Source of the DNA: Paractinoplanes tereljensis
Lineage (GTDB): Bacteria > Actinomycetota > Actinomycetes > Mycobacteriales > Micromonosporaceae
Assembly: GCF_016862435.1 (NCBI RefSeq)
Contig: NZ_BOMY01000008.1
Span: 62,001 to 126,000, forward strand
DNA length: 64,000 nt
Direction of reading: 5' to 3'
Below the pieces are notes generated by a model. It had not been told where the DNA came from. It made no database searches and saw only the letters and a program-made list of their open reading frames with translations. The translations under genes and the position numbers were made by a program. Shown piece after piece: positions 25,068-34,460 of this stretch (within the stretch, counting starts at the first letter, position 1; each line of letters begins with the position of its first letter).

Positions 25068-27569
25068 TCAGCTGTCCGTCCGCAGCTCGGACAGAGCACT
25101 CTCGAGCTCGTCCGGCTTGATCAGCACATCGCGAGCCTTGCTGCCCTCGGTCGGCCCGACGATGCCGCGGGACTCCATCAGGTCCATCAGCCGGCCGGCC
25201 TTGGCGAAGCCGACCCGCAGCTTGCGCTGAAGCATCGACGTCGAGCCGAACTGGCTGGTCACGACCAGCTCGATGGCCTGCATCAGCACCTCGAGGTCGT
25301 CGCCGATCTCCTCGTCGATCTGCTTCTTCTTGCTCGGCGGGGCGTCGGTGACCCCCTCCCGGAACTCCGGCTCGCGCTGCTCCTTGCAGAACTTGACGAC
25401 CTCGGCGATCTCTTTCTCGTCCACCCAGGCGCCCTGGATCCGGGTCGGCTTGGAGGCGCCCATCGGCAGGAAGAGACCGTCGCCGCGGCCGAGCAGTTTC
25501 TCGGCGCCGGGCTGGTCGAGGATGACCCGCGAGTCGGCCAGCGAAGACGTAGCGAACGCCAGCCGGGACGGCACGTTGGCCTTGATCAGGCCGGTGACCA
25601 CGTCGACCGAGGGGCGCTGGGTGGCCAGCACCAGGTGGATGCCGGCGGCCCGGGCCAGCTGGGTGATCCGGACGACCGAATCCTCCACGTCGCGCGGCGC
25701 CACCATCATCAGGTCGGCCAGCTCGTCGACGATCACCAGCAGGTAGGGGTAGGGCTTCATCTCCCGCTCGCTGCCCGGCGGCGCCACGATCTCGCCGCTG
25801 CGGACCTTGCGGTTGAAGTCGTCGACGTGCCGCACCCCGTTGGCGGCCAGGTCGTCGTAGCGCATGTCCATCTCGCTGACCACCCATTCGAGGGCGTCGG
25901 CGGCCTTCTTCGGGTTGGTCACGATCGGCGTGACGAGGTGCGGGATGCCCTCGTACGCCGTCATCTCCACCCGCTTCGGGTCGACCAGCAGCAAGCGCAC
26001 CTCGTCGGGGGTGGCCCGGGTCAGGATGGACACCAGCAGCGAGTTGAGGCAGGAGCTCTTGCCCGCGCCGGTGGCGCCGGCGATCAGGATGTGCGGCATC
26101 TTGGCCAGGTTGGCCACCACGAAGCCGCCCTCGATGTCCTTGCCGAGCGCGACCACCATCGGGTGGTGGTTGGTGGTCGCCGCCCGCGACCGGAGCACGT
26201 CGCCGAGCGACACGTTTTCCGGGTCGGTGTTGGGGATCTCGACGCCGACCGCGCTCTTGCCCGGGATCGGGCTGAGGATGCGCACGTCCGGCGACTTCAC
26301 CGAGTACGCGATGTTGCGGGAGAGCTGGGTGATCCGCTCGACCTTGACGCCCGGGCCGACCTCGACCTCGTAGCGGGTGACGGTCGGGCCGCGGGTGAAC
26401 CCGGTGACCACGGCGTCGACGTTGAACTGCTCGAACACCCCGGTGAGGGCGGCCATGATCTCGTCGTTGGCGCGGCTGCGGGCCTTGGCCGGCGGACCGC
26501 TGGCGAGCAGCGTCGGCGGCGGCAGCCGGTAGTCGCCGGCCACCGCGGAGATCTCCAGCTGCTCGGCCCGGGTGGGCGGCGCCGGCGTGTGCTCGGGCGG
26601 GGTGGGCGGTTTCTTCCGGCTGGCCGGAACCTTCGGCACCGGGACGACGTCATGCAGGATGTCGTCGTCCTCGGACGGTTCCTCGGCCGCGAGACCGATG
26701 TCGGCGAGTGAGCCCTGCCGGCGGCGGGCCGGTCGCCGGGCCGGCGCGGGCTCGTCGTCCAGCTCGAGGTCGTCCTCGTCCAGCGGGGGCAGCGGGGCGC
26801 GCTCGGTCGACCGGCCGGTCATGACGTCGACCAGCAGCATCAGCCGCTCCGGGATCCGGTTGATCGGCGTCGCGGTGATCACCAGAAGACCGAAGACAAA
26901 GAGCAACACCAGCAGGGGTACGGCTACCCAGCCGGTCACCGCGCTCTCCAGCAGCCCGCCGACGCCGAGGCCGAGCAGGCCGCCCGCCCGGTCCATGTCG
27001 AGGTCGTCGCGGGGCTGCTGGGCGATGTGCAGGAGCGCCGCGGTGGCCAGGATGATCGCGCCCCAGCCGACCACGCTGCGGCCGCGGTGCTCCGGATCGG
27101 CCGGCTTGCGCATCAGTCGCACCGCGCCGTAGAGCAACAGCAGAGGCAGCAGCACCGCGAGCCCGCCGAAGAACAACCGCACCGCGTCGGCCAGCCACTT
27201 GCCGACCGGTCCGGCGCTGCCCACCCACACCGCGACCCCGATCAGGATCGCCAGGCCGAGCATCAGCAGGCCGGCGCCGTCCCGGCGGTGTTCGGGGTCG
27301 ATCTCCTTGGCGGTGGCGGCCTGCTTGCCGACGCCGCGGGCCACCCAGCCGACGCTGTGCGCCACACCCATCCAGAGCGCGCCGAGACCGCGACCGACGC
27401 CGGTGGCGACGGCCGAACCCATCGAGGGCCGCGTGCGCGCAGCCGAGGCCCGGGGGCGCGCGGCGGCCTTCTTCCGAGCCGGCTGACGTGCTGGTTGCCG
27501 GGCACGCGTCGTCGCGGCGCCGCGCGACGTGGCGCGGCCCCGGCTCGCCGGAGGAGTTCGGCCCGCCAT
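25068..27569 (-). CDS. ftsK: DNA translocase FtsK/SpoIIIE
   Basis: 833 aa, ATG at 27569. An Arg/Ala-rich N-terminus is followed by four membrane helices (~75-245), an acidic/proline linker, the alpha-beta motor domain with Walker [14 protein letters not shown] (~503) and [11 protein letters not shown], the [12 protein letters not shown] segment, and the winged-helix gamma domain at the end ([20 protein letters not shown]) that reads KOPS sites. It pumps chromosomal DNA through the division septum. Size and order match actinobacterial FtsK. Divergent from the YbjN gene. Confidence 0.95.
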   Translation of the reverse strand: MAGRTPPASRGRATSRGAATTRARQPARQPARKKAAARPRASAARTRPSMGSAVATGVGRGLGALWMGVAHSVGWVARGVGKQAATAKEIDPEHRRDGAGLLMLGLAILIGVAVWVGSAGPVGKWLADAVRLFFGGLAVLLPLLLLYGAVRLMRKPADPEHRGRSVVGWGAIILATAALLHIAQQPRDDLDMDRAGGLLGLGVGGLLESAVTGWVAVPLLVLLFVFGLLVITATPINRIPERLMLLVDVMTGRSTERAPLPPLDEDDLELDDEPAPARRPARRRQGSLADIGLAAEEPSEDDDILHDVVPVPKVPASRKKPPTPPEHTPAPPTRAEQLEISAVAGDYRLPPPTLLASGPPAKARSRANDEIMAALTGVFEQFNVDAVVTGFTRGPTVTRYEVEVGPGVKVERITQLSRNIAYSVKSPDVRILSPIPGKSAVGVEIPNTDPENVSLGDVLRSRAATTNHHPMVVALGKDIEGGFVVANLAKMPHILIAGATGAGKSSCLNSLLVSILTRATPDEVRLLLVDPKRVEMTAYEGIPHLVTPIVTNPKKAADALEWVVSEMDMRYDDLAANGVRHVDDFNRKVRSGEIVAPPGSEREMKPYPYLLVIVDELADLMMVAPRDVEDSVVRITQLARAAGIHLVLATQRPSVDVVTGLIKANVPSRLAFATSSLADSRVILDQPGAEKLLGRGDGLFLPMGASKPTRIQGAWVDEKEIAEVVKFCKEQREPEFREGVTDAPPSKKKQIDEEIGDDLEVLMQAIELVVTSQFGSTSMLQRKLRVGFAKAGRLMDLMESRGIVGPTEGSKARDVLIKPDELESALSELRTDS

Positions 27570-27643
27570 GAGCTACACCGTAGCGTCGATACACACAGCT
27601 AACGTGAAGGCGCGCGGCACCCTCTTTTCGGACCGCGGCGGCC

Positions 27644-27649
27644 TAGGAT
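27644..27649 (+). promoter_or_regulatory. -10 element of a probable leaderless promoter
   Basis: TAGGAT (27644-27649) ends 7 nt before the GTG at 27657, the spacing expected when transcription begins at the start codon. No Shine-Dalgarno-like sequence precedes this GTG. No clear -35 box is seen. Confidence 0.5.
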
Positions 27650-27656
27650 CGCTCCC

Positions 27657-28079
27657 GTGCAGGCTTTGACCCACGAAATGATCAAGTCCGTGCTGGACGA
27701 CCGCAAGTTCTCGTTCATGGTCGATGCCGACGGCGATGTGGTCGGCAACTTCCAGGGCAACCTGGTCTATTTCTTCCAGATCGGTGACCGGCGCGAGATG
27801 TTGCAGGTCCGCGCGATGGTGCAACACGTCTTCGGGATGGAGGACGTGACCCGGCTCTACGAGTTCTGCAACGCGTGGAACCACGACCGCCTCTGGCCGA
27901 AGGCGTACGTGCACATCCAGGACGACGGGACGGTCAACGTGATCGGGGAGGTGGTCGCCGACTGGGAGAAAGGCGTCACCGCCGAGCAGCTCGATCAGGT
28001 GATGATCTGCGGAATCGCGACGGGCTGCCAGCTCGCCGACGCCGTCGCAGAACTACGGCAAGACCGGCCCACGAACTGA
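27657..28079 (+). CDS. YbjN-domain protein
   Basis: 140 aa from GTG at 27657. YbjN fold (type III secretion chaperone-like): FSFMVDADGDVVGNFQGNLV, RRLYEF-type segment TRLYEFCNAWNHDRLWPKAY, and GIATGCQLADAV near the C-terminus. A soluble cytoplasmic protein; YbjN proteins are tied to stress responses in Enterobacteria, but no biochemical role is known for the actinobacterial ones. Its last ~34 codons lie antisense to the end of the DUF2784 gene (104-bp overlap). Confidence 0.85.
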   Translation: MQALTHEMIKSVLDDRKFSFMVDADGDVVGNFQGNLVYFFQIGDRREMLQVRAMVQHVFGMEDVTRLYEFCNAWNHDRLWPKAYVHIQDDGTVNVIGEVVADWEKGVTAEQLDQVMICGIATGCQLADAVAELRQDRPTN

Positions 28080-28386
28080 CGATCACCAGGGCGACCACGA
28101 GCCGGGCGGTCGCCTCGTGCCCGACGGGGTAGAACACGCCCGCCACGTGGTTGTCGAGGAAACCGCCGACATGCGCCGGGCGGCCGGCCCGCTGCCGGGC
28201 CTGATCCTCGACCCAGGTGAGCGGGCAGGGCAGGCTGGCCGCCACCACCAGCACGAGCCACGAGGCCGCGGCGATCTGAAGCCAGATCAGCCACGGCCAC
28301 CGCCACGCGACGAAGCCGCCGAGTATGCCCAGGGCCAGAAACGCGAAATGCGTGACCACTGCGGCGTACGCGACGGCTTCCCACAT
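27976..28386 (-). CDS. DUF2784 membrane protein
   Basis: 136 aa from ATG at 28386; a GTG at 28395 is also in frame. A TACCGT -10-like box ends 7 nt before the ATG, which favours the ATG as a leaderless start. Features of DUF2784: WEAVAYAAVVTHFAFLALGI, then GGFVAWRWPWLIWLQ, PCPLTWVEDQAR, and a last membrane helix. About three helices in all. Function unknown. The Arg/Ser-rich tail (RRRRRAGSPSRFRRSSPDRA) is encoded in the 104 bp that overlap the YbjN gene on the other strand, so it is probably not under strong constraint itself. Confidence 0.8.
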   Translation of the reverse strand: MWEAVAYAAVVTHFAFLALGILGGFVAWRWPWLIWLQIAAASWLVLVVAASLPCPLTWVEDQARQRAGRPAHVGGFLDNHVAGVFYPVGHEATARLVVALVIVSSWAGLAVVLRRRRRAGSPSRFRRSSPDRAARR

Positions 28387-28398
28387 GACATTCACGGT

Positions 28399-28440
28399 AC
28401 GGCGGCTGTCACCCCCGGCAGGTGGGGCGACAGCCGCCGT
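28399..28440 (-). terminator. Strong hairpin after the S1 protease gene
   Basis: Perfect 12-bp arms (ACGGCGGCTGTC 28399-28410, complement 28429-28440) with a loop that can form an inner CCCC/GGGG stem. It begins 5 bp after the protease stop (28446) on the minus strand and abuts the -10-like box of the DUF2784 gene. No U-tract. Confidence 0.7.
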
Positions 28441-28445
28441 ATCCG

Positions 28446-29978
28446 TTACGGGGCGCTGAACCCCAGGGTGTACGCGCCGGAGCCGGAGGTAGCCACGACC
28501 ACGTACCGGTAGGTGCCGGAGCGCACGTTCACGCTCAGCGTCTTGTCGCCGTCGCCGGAGGCCTGCGCGACGTTACGGAAGCCGCGGTTGGTCAACCGCT
28601 GCAGGACCAGATCGAAGTCGGTGCCGTCGGGCGCGTCCAGGCAGGCGGTCTGCTGGCCGGCGTTGGCCCGGTAGGCGCCACCGTTCGGCTGAGCCTGCGC
28701 GGCCCCGGCCCGGATGTTGCCGGTCCGCTGCACCTGCTGGTCGTCGCACGCGGTGGCCGACTCGGTCGGCTCGGTGGCCGGCGGAGCCGACGCGTCGCCG
28801 CCGGTGTCGCCGGTGGTGACCAGGGTCAGGTCGTTGGTCGCGAGGATCTCGTTGACCGGCTGGAAGAAGGTCTCGCCGCCGACCGTGCAGTCGCCGGAGC
28901 CACCGGAGGTGACGCCCTGCGCCTGGTCGCCGGAGAGCCACGAGCCGCCCGAGTCACCGCCCTCGGCACAGACGTTGGTCCGGGTGAGGCCGGTGACCTG
29001 GCCCTCCGGGTAGACCACGGTCTGGTTCTTGGCGAGGATCGTGCCGCAGAAGGTGCCGGTGGTGGAGCCGGAACGGCACACCGCCGCGCCGACCGGGGCC
29101 TCGGTGCTGCCGGCCACCGGCAGCAGGTTGTTGTTGAAGTCGTTGACCACCGGCTGCGGCGTGAAGCCGGCGCCGACCTCGACGAAGCCCATGTCGGCGT
29201 CGCCCGGGAAGACCGAGGCAGCCACCGTGCCCTGGGCCGTGCCCTGGGCGTTGGCGAAGGTCTTGTCGCCGACCGCGCCGCAGTGGCCGGCGGTCACGAA
29301 GCCGCCCTCCACCGAGAAGCCGATCGAGCACCGGGCCGTACCGCCGTCGACGGCGATGAAGTACGCGTCGGCACCGCGGATGTCGGCGAGCGTCTTCGGC
29401 GAGGCCGTGCTGGTGGTGACCTTGACGGCGTCGCTCGCGAGACCGGCCGCCTTGGCGAGCGTCTTCGCCTCGACATCCGCACTCGGCTTCGCCACGACGA
29501 TCACCTTGTTGGTCGCCACGTCCACGTACCAGCCGGTGAGGCCGGTCGCGTCGGTCAGCGCCGCGTCCAGCTTCTCCTTGGCCGTCACGAGCGTCTGCTC
29601 ACTGCGCTTGACCAGCACCGGAACAGCTCCGGCCTTACGCACGGCGGCTTCCGCGTCCGAGTCGGTCACGGCGATCTTCAGCGTGGTCCCGTCGGTCGCC
29701 AGCCACGCCCCGCCGAAGTCGGCGCCGGTCTCGGCGGCAAGTCGCGCCGAAACTCCGCTCGCCCATTCCGAACGCTTCAGGCGTGCTGTCGCCTGGTCGC
29801 CGTCCAGACCGAGGTCCCGGGCCATGGCCGCAAGAATCTGCGGGGCCACATCGGACTTCGTGGAGGCGCCCTTGCCGGCAGTCGGCGTGGTGCCGGCCAT
29901 GGAGGGCAGTGTGAAAGCCACTGCCGCTCCGGCCGCCGCCACGACCGCCGCCGCCACGACGATCCTGCTGCGCTGCAT
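28446..29978 (-). CDS. Secreted S1-family serine protease with alpha-lytic-type propeptide
   Basis: 510 aa from ATG at 29978 (MQRSRIVVAAAVVAAAGAAV). A signal peptide (~1-30) precedes an alpha-lytic/streptogrisin-type propeptide (~40-190), which folds the protease and is then removed. In the mature chymotrypsin-like domain the triad is His in TAGHCG (~229), Asp in DADMGFVEVG (~263) and Ser in GGDSGGSW (~343). After a Thr/Pro linker, the last ~90 residues form a bacterial pre-peptidase-type beta domain (SVNVRSGTYRYVVVATSGSG). An exported protease; substrate range cannot be told. Confidence 0.93.
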   Translation of the reverse strand: MQRSRIVVAAAVVAAAGAAVAFTLPSMAGTTPTAGKGASTKSDVAPQILAAMARDLGLDGDQATARLKRSEWASGVSARLAAETGADFGGAWLATDGTTLKIAVTDSDAEAAVRKAGAVPVLVKRSEQTLVTAKEKLDAALTDATGLTGWYVDVATNKVIVVAKPSADVEAKTLAKAAGLASDAVKVTTSTASPKTLADIRGADAYFIAVDGGTARCSIGFSVEGGFVTAGHCGAVGDKTFANAQGTAQGTVAASVFPGDADMGFVEVGAGFTPQPVVNDFNNNLLPVAGSTEAPVGAAVCRSGSTTGTFCGTILAKNQTVVYPEGQVTGLTRTNVCAEGGDSGGSWLSGDQAQGVTSGGSGDCTVGGETFFQPVNEILATNDLTLVTTGDTGGDASAPPATEPTESATACDDQQVQRTGNIRAGAAQAQPNGGAYRANAGQQTACLDAPDGTDFDLVLQRLTNRGFRNVAQASGDGDKTLSVNVRSGTYRYVVVATSGSGAYTLGFSAP

Positions 29979-30074
29979 CTTGAGGTACTCCCCTCGCCAC
30001 GGGTGCCGTGGGGGCGGCACCGTGCCCAGAGGTACGCAGGAGGATCGCCGATGGTTGAAATTGGTTCCTGTGAA

Positions 30075-31763
30075 TCAGACTTCTACGACAGTTGGCACGA
30101 TCATCGGCCGGCGCCGGTAGGCGTCGTTCACCCAGCGACCGACCGTGCGCCGCACGACCTGCTGCAGCTGGTGGGTGTCGGTGATGCCGTCCTCGGCCGA
30201 GCGGTGCAGGGCCGCGGTGAGCAGCGGAATCACCGGGCTGAACGCGTCCGGGTCCTCGCTGAATCCCTTGGCCGAGATGCTCGGTTCGCCGACCACCTTG
30301 CCGGTCACCGAGTCGATCACCACGGTGGCCGAGATGAAACCGCCGTCGCCGAGGATGCGCCGCTCGGTGAGCAGCGACTCGCTGACGTCGCCGACCGCGA
30401 GGCCGTCCACGTACACGTACCGGTTCGGGACCCGGCCCACGTGCCGCGCGTGCCCCTCGACCAGGTCGACCACGTCGCCGTCCTCGCAGAGGACCACTCG
30501 GTCGGGCGCGACGCCCGACTCGATGCCCAGCTGGGCGTGCGCACGCAGGTGCCGCCACTCGCCGTGCACCGGCATCAGGTTGCTCGGGCGCACCACGTTG
30601 AGCAGGAAGAGCAGCTCGCCGGCCGGGGCGTGCCCGGAGACGTGCACCTTGGCCGTCTCCTTGTGCACCACTGTCGCGCCGGCCCGGGACAGCCGGTTGA
30701 TCACCCGGTAGACCGAGGTCTCGTTGCCCGGCACCAGCGAGCTGGCCAGCACCACGGTGTCACCCGAGGTGATGGTGATGTGCCGGTGGTCGCCGGTCGC
30801 CATCCGGCCGAGCGCGCTCATCGGCTCGCCCTGCGACCCGGTCGACATGAAGACGATCTCGTCGCCCGGCAGGTTGGTGGCCTCGTCCAGGCTGACCAGC
30901 AGGCCGTCCGGCACGTTCAGCAGGCCGAGGTCGCGGGCGATGCCCATGTTGCGCACCATCGAGCGGCCGATCAGGGCGACCTTACGGTCGTACTCCCAGG
31001 CGGCGTCGAACACCTGCTGCACCCGGTGCACGTGCGAGGCGAAGCTGGCCACGATGATGCGGCCCTGGGCCTTGCCGAAGATGCGGCTGAGCACCGGGCC
31101 GATGTCCCGCTCGGGCGCCACGAAGCCGGGCACCTCGGCGTTCGTCGAGTCGGACAGCAGCAGGTCGACGCCCTCCGAGCCGAGCCGGGCGAAGCCGGCC
31201 AGGTCGGTGATGCGGCCGTCCAGCGGCACCTGGTCCATCTTGAAGTCGCCGGTGTGCAGCACCAGGCCGGCCGGGGTGCGCACGGCGACCGCCAGCGCGT
31301 CCGGAATCGAGTGGTTGACCGCGAAGAACTCGCAGTCGAACGGCCCGAGCCGCTCGGTGCCGCCCTCCCGCACGGTCAGCGTGTAGGGGTCCAGCCGGCG
31401 CTCGGCCAGCTTGGCCTCGACCAGCGCCAGGGTGAACTCCGAACCGACCAGCGGGATGTCCGCCTTGTGGGCCAGGAGGTAGGGCACGGCACCGATGTGG
31501 TCCTCGTGGCCATGGGTGAGCACGATCGCCTGGATGTCATCGAGGCGATCGAGGATCGGGGTGAAGTCGGGCAGGATCAGGTCGACGCCCGGCTGTTCGA
31601 CATCGGGGAAAAGCACCCCGCAGTCGATGATCAGCAGCTTGCCGTCGAATTCGAGCACCGTCATGTTGCGGCCGATGGCACCGAGCCCACCGAGCGGGGT
31701 GACGCGCAGGGCGCCTTCCGGCAGCGGCGGCGGCGGTTCCAGCTCCACGTGAGCTTGACTCAT
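30075..31763 (-). CDS. rnj: Ribonuclease J
   Basis: 562 aa; the ATG at 31763 (MSQAHVELEPPPPLPEGALR) fits the family, while an in-frame TTG at 31790 would overlap dapA. Metallo-beta-lactamase/beta-CASP fold with the zinc motif LTHGHEDHIG near residue 88, FAVNHSIPDALAV, HTGDFKMDQ, a beta-CASP domain, LPVHGEWRHLRAHAQ and a C-terminal domain. RNase J is an endo- and 5'-exonuclease for mRNA turnover and rRNA maturation. It follows dapA by 16 bp; dapA-rnj is a conserved actinobacterial pair. Confidence 0.95.
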   Translation of the reverse strand: MSQAHVELEPPPPLPEGALRVTPLGGLGAIGRNMTVLEFDGKLLIIDCGVLFPDVEQPGVDLILPDFTPILDRLDDIQAIVLTHGHEDHIGAVPYLLAHKADIPLVGSEFTLALVEAKLAERRLDPYTLTVREGGTERLGPFDCEFFAVNHSIPDALAVAVRTPAGLVLHTGDFKMDQVPLDGRITDLAGFARLGSEGVDLLLSDSTNAEVPGFVAPERDIGPVLSRIFGKAQGRIIVASFASHVHRVQQVFDAAWEYDRKVALIGRSMVRNMGIARDLGLLNVPDGLLVSLDEATNLPGDEIVFMSTGSQGEPMSALGRMATGDHRHITITSGDTVVLASSLVPGNETSVYRVINRLSRAGATVVHKETAKVHVSGHAPAGELLFLLNVVRPSNLMPVHGEWRHLRAHAQLGIESGVAPDRVVLCEDGDVVDLVEGHARHVGRVPNRYVYVDGLAVGDVSESLLTERRILGDGGFISATVVIDSVTGKVVGEPSISAKGFSEDPDAFSPVIPLLTAALHRSAEDGITDTHQLQQVVRRTVGRWVNDAYRRRPMIVPTVVEV

Positions 31764-31779
31764 TTGCGTCTTTCTTTTA

Positions 31780-32673
31780 TCAGAGGACAATTCCGGCTTC
31801 AGCGGCGTCCTCGCGCAGTTGGTTCAGTTCTTCGTCGGCCGCGTCGACCAGCGGCGACCGGACCGGGCCCGCGGGCAGTCCCTTCGCTCGCAGACCGGCC
31901 TTCACCAGCATGGTGCCGGGCGACCGGAAGATGCCGGTGAACAGCGGCAAAGCCTGCCGGTGCAGGTTGAGTGCGGCGGCGACGTCGCCCCGCTCGTACG
32001 CCTCGATCATGTCCTTGGCGATCGGGCCGGTGAAATGGGTGGAGGTGCCGACCAGGCCGACCCCGCCGATCGAGAGCAGCGGCAGCGTGGCCGCGTCGTC
32101 GCCGGAGTAGTAGGCCAGGTCGGTGCGGGTGGTCACCCACGAGGAGGCGATCAGATCGCCCTTGGCGTCCTTGACCGCGACGATCCGGTCGTGCTCGGCG
32201 ATCCGGCACATGGTCTCGGTGGCGATCGCCGTGCCGGCCCGGTGCGGGATGTCGTAGACCATGATCGGCAGGCCGACCGAGTCGGCGACGGTCAGGAAGT
32301 GCCGAGCCACGCCGGCCTGCGGCGGCTTGTTGTAGTAGGGCGTCACGACCAGCAGGCCGTGCGCACCCGCTTTCTCGGCCGCGTGGGCGAGCTCCACCGT
32401 GTGGGCCGTGTTGTTGGTGCCCACACCGGCCACCACCCGGGCCCGGTCGCCGACCGCCTCGACCACCGCGCGGAGCAGCGTGTCCTTCTCCGCGTCAGAA
32501 GTTGTGGGCGACTCGCCGGTGGTCCCCGAGATCACGAGCGCGTCGTTGCGCTGCTCGTCAACGAGATAGGTGGCCAATTTCGCCGCGCCCTCGACGTCGA
32601 GGGAGCCGTCCGGGGCGAACGGAGTGACCATGGCGGTCAACAGCCGTCCGAAGGGTCGCGGGTCGTGCGTCAT
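31780..32673 (-). CDS. dapA: 4-hydroxy-tetrahydrodipicolinate synthase
   Basis: 297 aa from ATG at 32673 (MTHDPRPFGRLLTAMVTPF). TIM-barrel aldolase with the active-site set SGTTGESPT (Thr pair), MVYDIPHRAG (Tyr) and IVAVKDAKGD (Schiff-base lysine). It condenses pyruvate with aspartate semialdehyde, the first step of the diaminopimelate/lysine branch that feeds peptidoglycan. The next enzyme, DapB, is ~8 kb away at 40495, separated by the accessory-looking segment. Confidence 0.95.
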   Translation of the reverse strand: MTHDPRPFGRLLTAMVTPFAPDGSLDVEGAAKLATYLVDEQRNDALVISGTTGESPTTSDAEKDTLLRAVVEAVGDRARVVAGVGTNNTAHTVELAHAAEKAGAHGLLVVTPYYNKPPQAGVARHFLTVADSVGLPIMVYDIPHRAGTAIATETMCRIAEHDRIVAVKDAKGDLIASSWVTTRTDLAYYSGDDAATLPLLSIGGVGLVGTSTHFTGPIAKDMIEAYERGDVAAALNLHRQALPLFTGIFRSPGTMLVKAGLRAKGLPAGPVRSPLVDAADEELNQLREDAAEAGIVL

Positions 32674-32699
32674 ACCCCACAACCTATCGGACGCTCCGG

Positions 32700-33197
32700 T
32701 CAGACGTAGAAAGCGGTGAACGGGGCCCAGGGCAGGTTACGCAGGACACTCCACACGCCCCAGATCGCCACGAATGCGATCATCACGCCCGGACCCACGG
32801 TGAGCTGCGGCAGCTTCCAGTTGAACAACCGCTTACCGGCCCATGCAACATACATATAAAGCAGGAACGGCACCGCGAACGTGAAGATCAGGTGGTGCCG
32901 GGCCGCGGCCGGGATGTCGCCGTGCAACAAATACCAAGCGGCGCGGGTGCCGCCACAACCCGGGCAGACGAAGCCGGTGGTGTATTTCAGCAGGCAGGTG
33001 GGTGCGTCACCGGCGGCGGCCTCGGCCGGATGAGTGGCCAGCGTGTAGCCCACGGCGCCGCCCATGCAGGCGAGCAGGGCGACCGGTGCGGCCCAGATCG
33101 GCGAGCGGGTCCAGACGCGCTGCACGAAACGGGTCACCGGGTCGGGACGGGGCGGTGCATACCACTCCGGGGGGACCGGGGGGCCTTCCACAACCAT
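32700..33197 (-). CDS. DUF2752 membrane protein
   Basis: 165 aa from ATG at 33197 (MVVEGPPVPPEWYAPPRPD). The hallmark of DUF2752 is visible: TTGFVCPGCGGTRAAWYLLHGDIPAAARHH, where a CPxCGxTR motif sits at a membrane helix. Four hydrophobic helices in total. Function unknown. Only 5 bp separate it from the end of the upstream DNA glycosylase-like gene on the same strand, so the two are likely co-transcribed. Confidence 0.9.
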   Translation of the reverse strand: MVVEGPPVPPEWYAPPRPDPVTRFVQRVWTRSPIWAAPVALLACMGGAVGYTLATHPAEAAAGDAPTCLLKYTTGFVCPGCGGTRAAWYLLHGDIPAAARHHLIFTFAVPFLLYMYVAWAGKRLFNWKLPQLTVGPGVMIAFVAIWGVWSVLRNLPWAPFTAFYV

Positions 33198-33202
33198 GGC
33201 CG

Positions 33203-34420
33203 TCACGGTACACCGGCGAGGGCACTGGCCAGCGGGCCCGCGAAGTCTCCCCGCTCGGGCACCTCCACCGCCGTCAGGCCCAGCCAACCGGCCAGCCGAT
33301 GCAACTCGACGGCGAGTGCCTCGGCCGTCTCGTCGGGGGCGGCGCCGGGCTCCAGCCAGGCTGCCGGGATGCGCAGCACGCCGGCCTTGCGGTCGGCCTT
33401 GAGATCGACCCGGGCCACGAACCGGTCGCCCAGCAGGAACGGCAGGACGTAGTAGCCGTAGAGGCGCTGCGCGGCCGGCACGTAGATCTCGATGCGGTAG
33501 TTGAGGTCGAACAGCCGCTCGGTGCGTTCCCGCTCCCAGATCAGCGGGTCGAACGGGCTGACCAGGGTGGCCGCCCGCACCCAGCGGGGCAGCTTGGCCT
33601 CGTGGTGCAGGTAAGCCGGCTGCTTCCAGCCGCGCACCGTCACCGGGGTGAGCACCTTGTCTTCCACCAGCTCGGCGACCGCCTGCTTGAAGCCCTCAAC
33701 CGGCAGCCGGAAGTAATCGCGCAGCTCCCGCTCGGCGGCCACCCCCAACGCCCGCGCCGACAGGCCGACCAGGGCCCGGATCGCATCGGGGTAGGCCGGG
33801 GTCGGCGCGTCGAGCACCGCGGCCGGCAGCACCCGCTCGGGCAGGTCGTAGCGGCGGGCGAACGACGTCGTGCGCTCGGCCGCGGTCACCTGGCCGCTGA
33901 AGAAGAGCCACTCCAGCGCCTGTTTGACCACCGACCAGTTCCACCCCCAGTGGTCTTTGTTGCGCGGGGTGTCGTGCTCGATCTCGGCGGCCGTGATCGG
34001 GCCGCGGCCGCGCACCTCGTCGAGCACCCAGGACACCAGCTCGGGCTGCTCGCGCACGATGCGCACCATGCCGCCCCAGGCGAAGTCGGCGGCCCGGGCC
34101 ATCCGCCAGCGGAACAGCGGCTGCAGGTCGGTGGTGATCAGCGACGCCTCGTGACCCCAGAACTCGAACAGCTCCCGGGGCTTTCGATAGGCCGCCCGGT
34201 CGAGCAGCTCGACCGGGTAGGGGCCGAGCCGGCTGTAGAGCGGCATGAAGTGGGCGCGCTGGAGCACGTTTACCGAATCCATCTGGATCAGGTGCAGCCG
34301 GCGCAGCACGCGGCGCAGGTGGCGCATGTCGGTGGCGCCGCCCGGTCGCGGGTCGGCGTAACCCTGGGCGGCCAGCGCGATGCGCCGGGCCTGGGCGACG
34401 GAGAGCTCTTCGTGTGCCAT
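33203..34420 (-). CDS. YcaQ/AlkZ-family winged-helix DNA glycosylase-like protein
   Basis: 405 aa from ATG at 34420 (MAHEELSVAQARRIALAAQG). It matches the HTH_42/YcaQ family: HLIQMDSVNVLQRAHFMPLYSRLG holds a QxD motif where the YcaQ (AlkX) branch has its catalytic pair; RPRELFEFWGHEASLI and WGWNWSVVKQALEWLFFSG follow, with tandem winged helices. Family members unhook DNA interstrand crosslinks or remove alkylated bases. In actinobacteria such genes are sometimes in self-resistance settings; nothing here suggests a toxin cluster. Confidence 0.88.
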   Translation of the reverse strand: MAHEELSVAQARRIALAAQGYADPRPGGATDMRHLRRVLRRLHLIQMDSVNVLQRAHFMPLYSRLGPYPVELLDRAAYRKPRELFEFWGHEASLITTDLQPLFRWRMARAADFAWGGMVRIVREQPELVSWVLDEVRGRGPITAAEIEHDTPRNKDHWGWNWSVVKQALEWLFFSGQVTAAERTTSFARRYDLPERVLPAAVLDAPTPAYPDAIRALVGLSARALGVAAERELRDYFRLPVEGFKQAVAELVEDKVLTPVTVRGWKQPAYLHHEAKLPRWVRAATLVSPFDPLIWERERTERLFDLNYRIEIYVPAAQRLYGYYVLPFLLGDRFVARVDLKADRKAGVLRIPAAWLEPGAAPDETAEALAVELHRLAGWLGLTAVEVPERGDFAGPLASALAGVP

Positions 34421-34460
34421 CGACGAGCACGCTAGAGCAGGGGTACGACAAAATCGCGTC

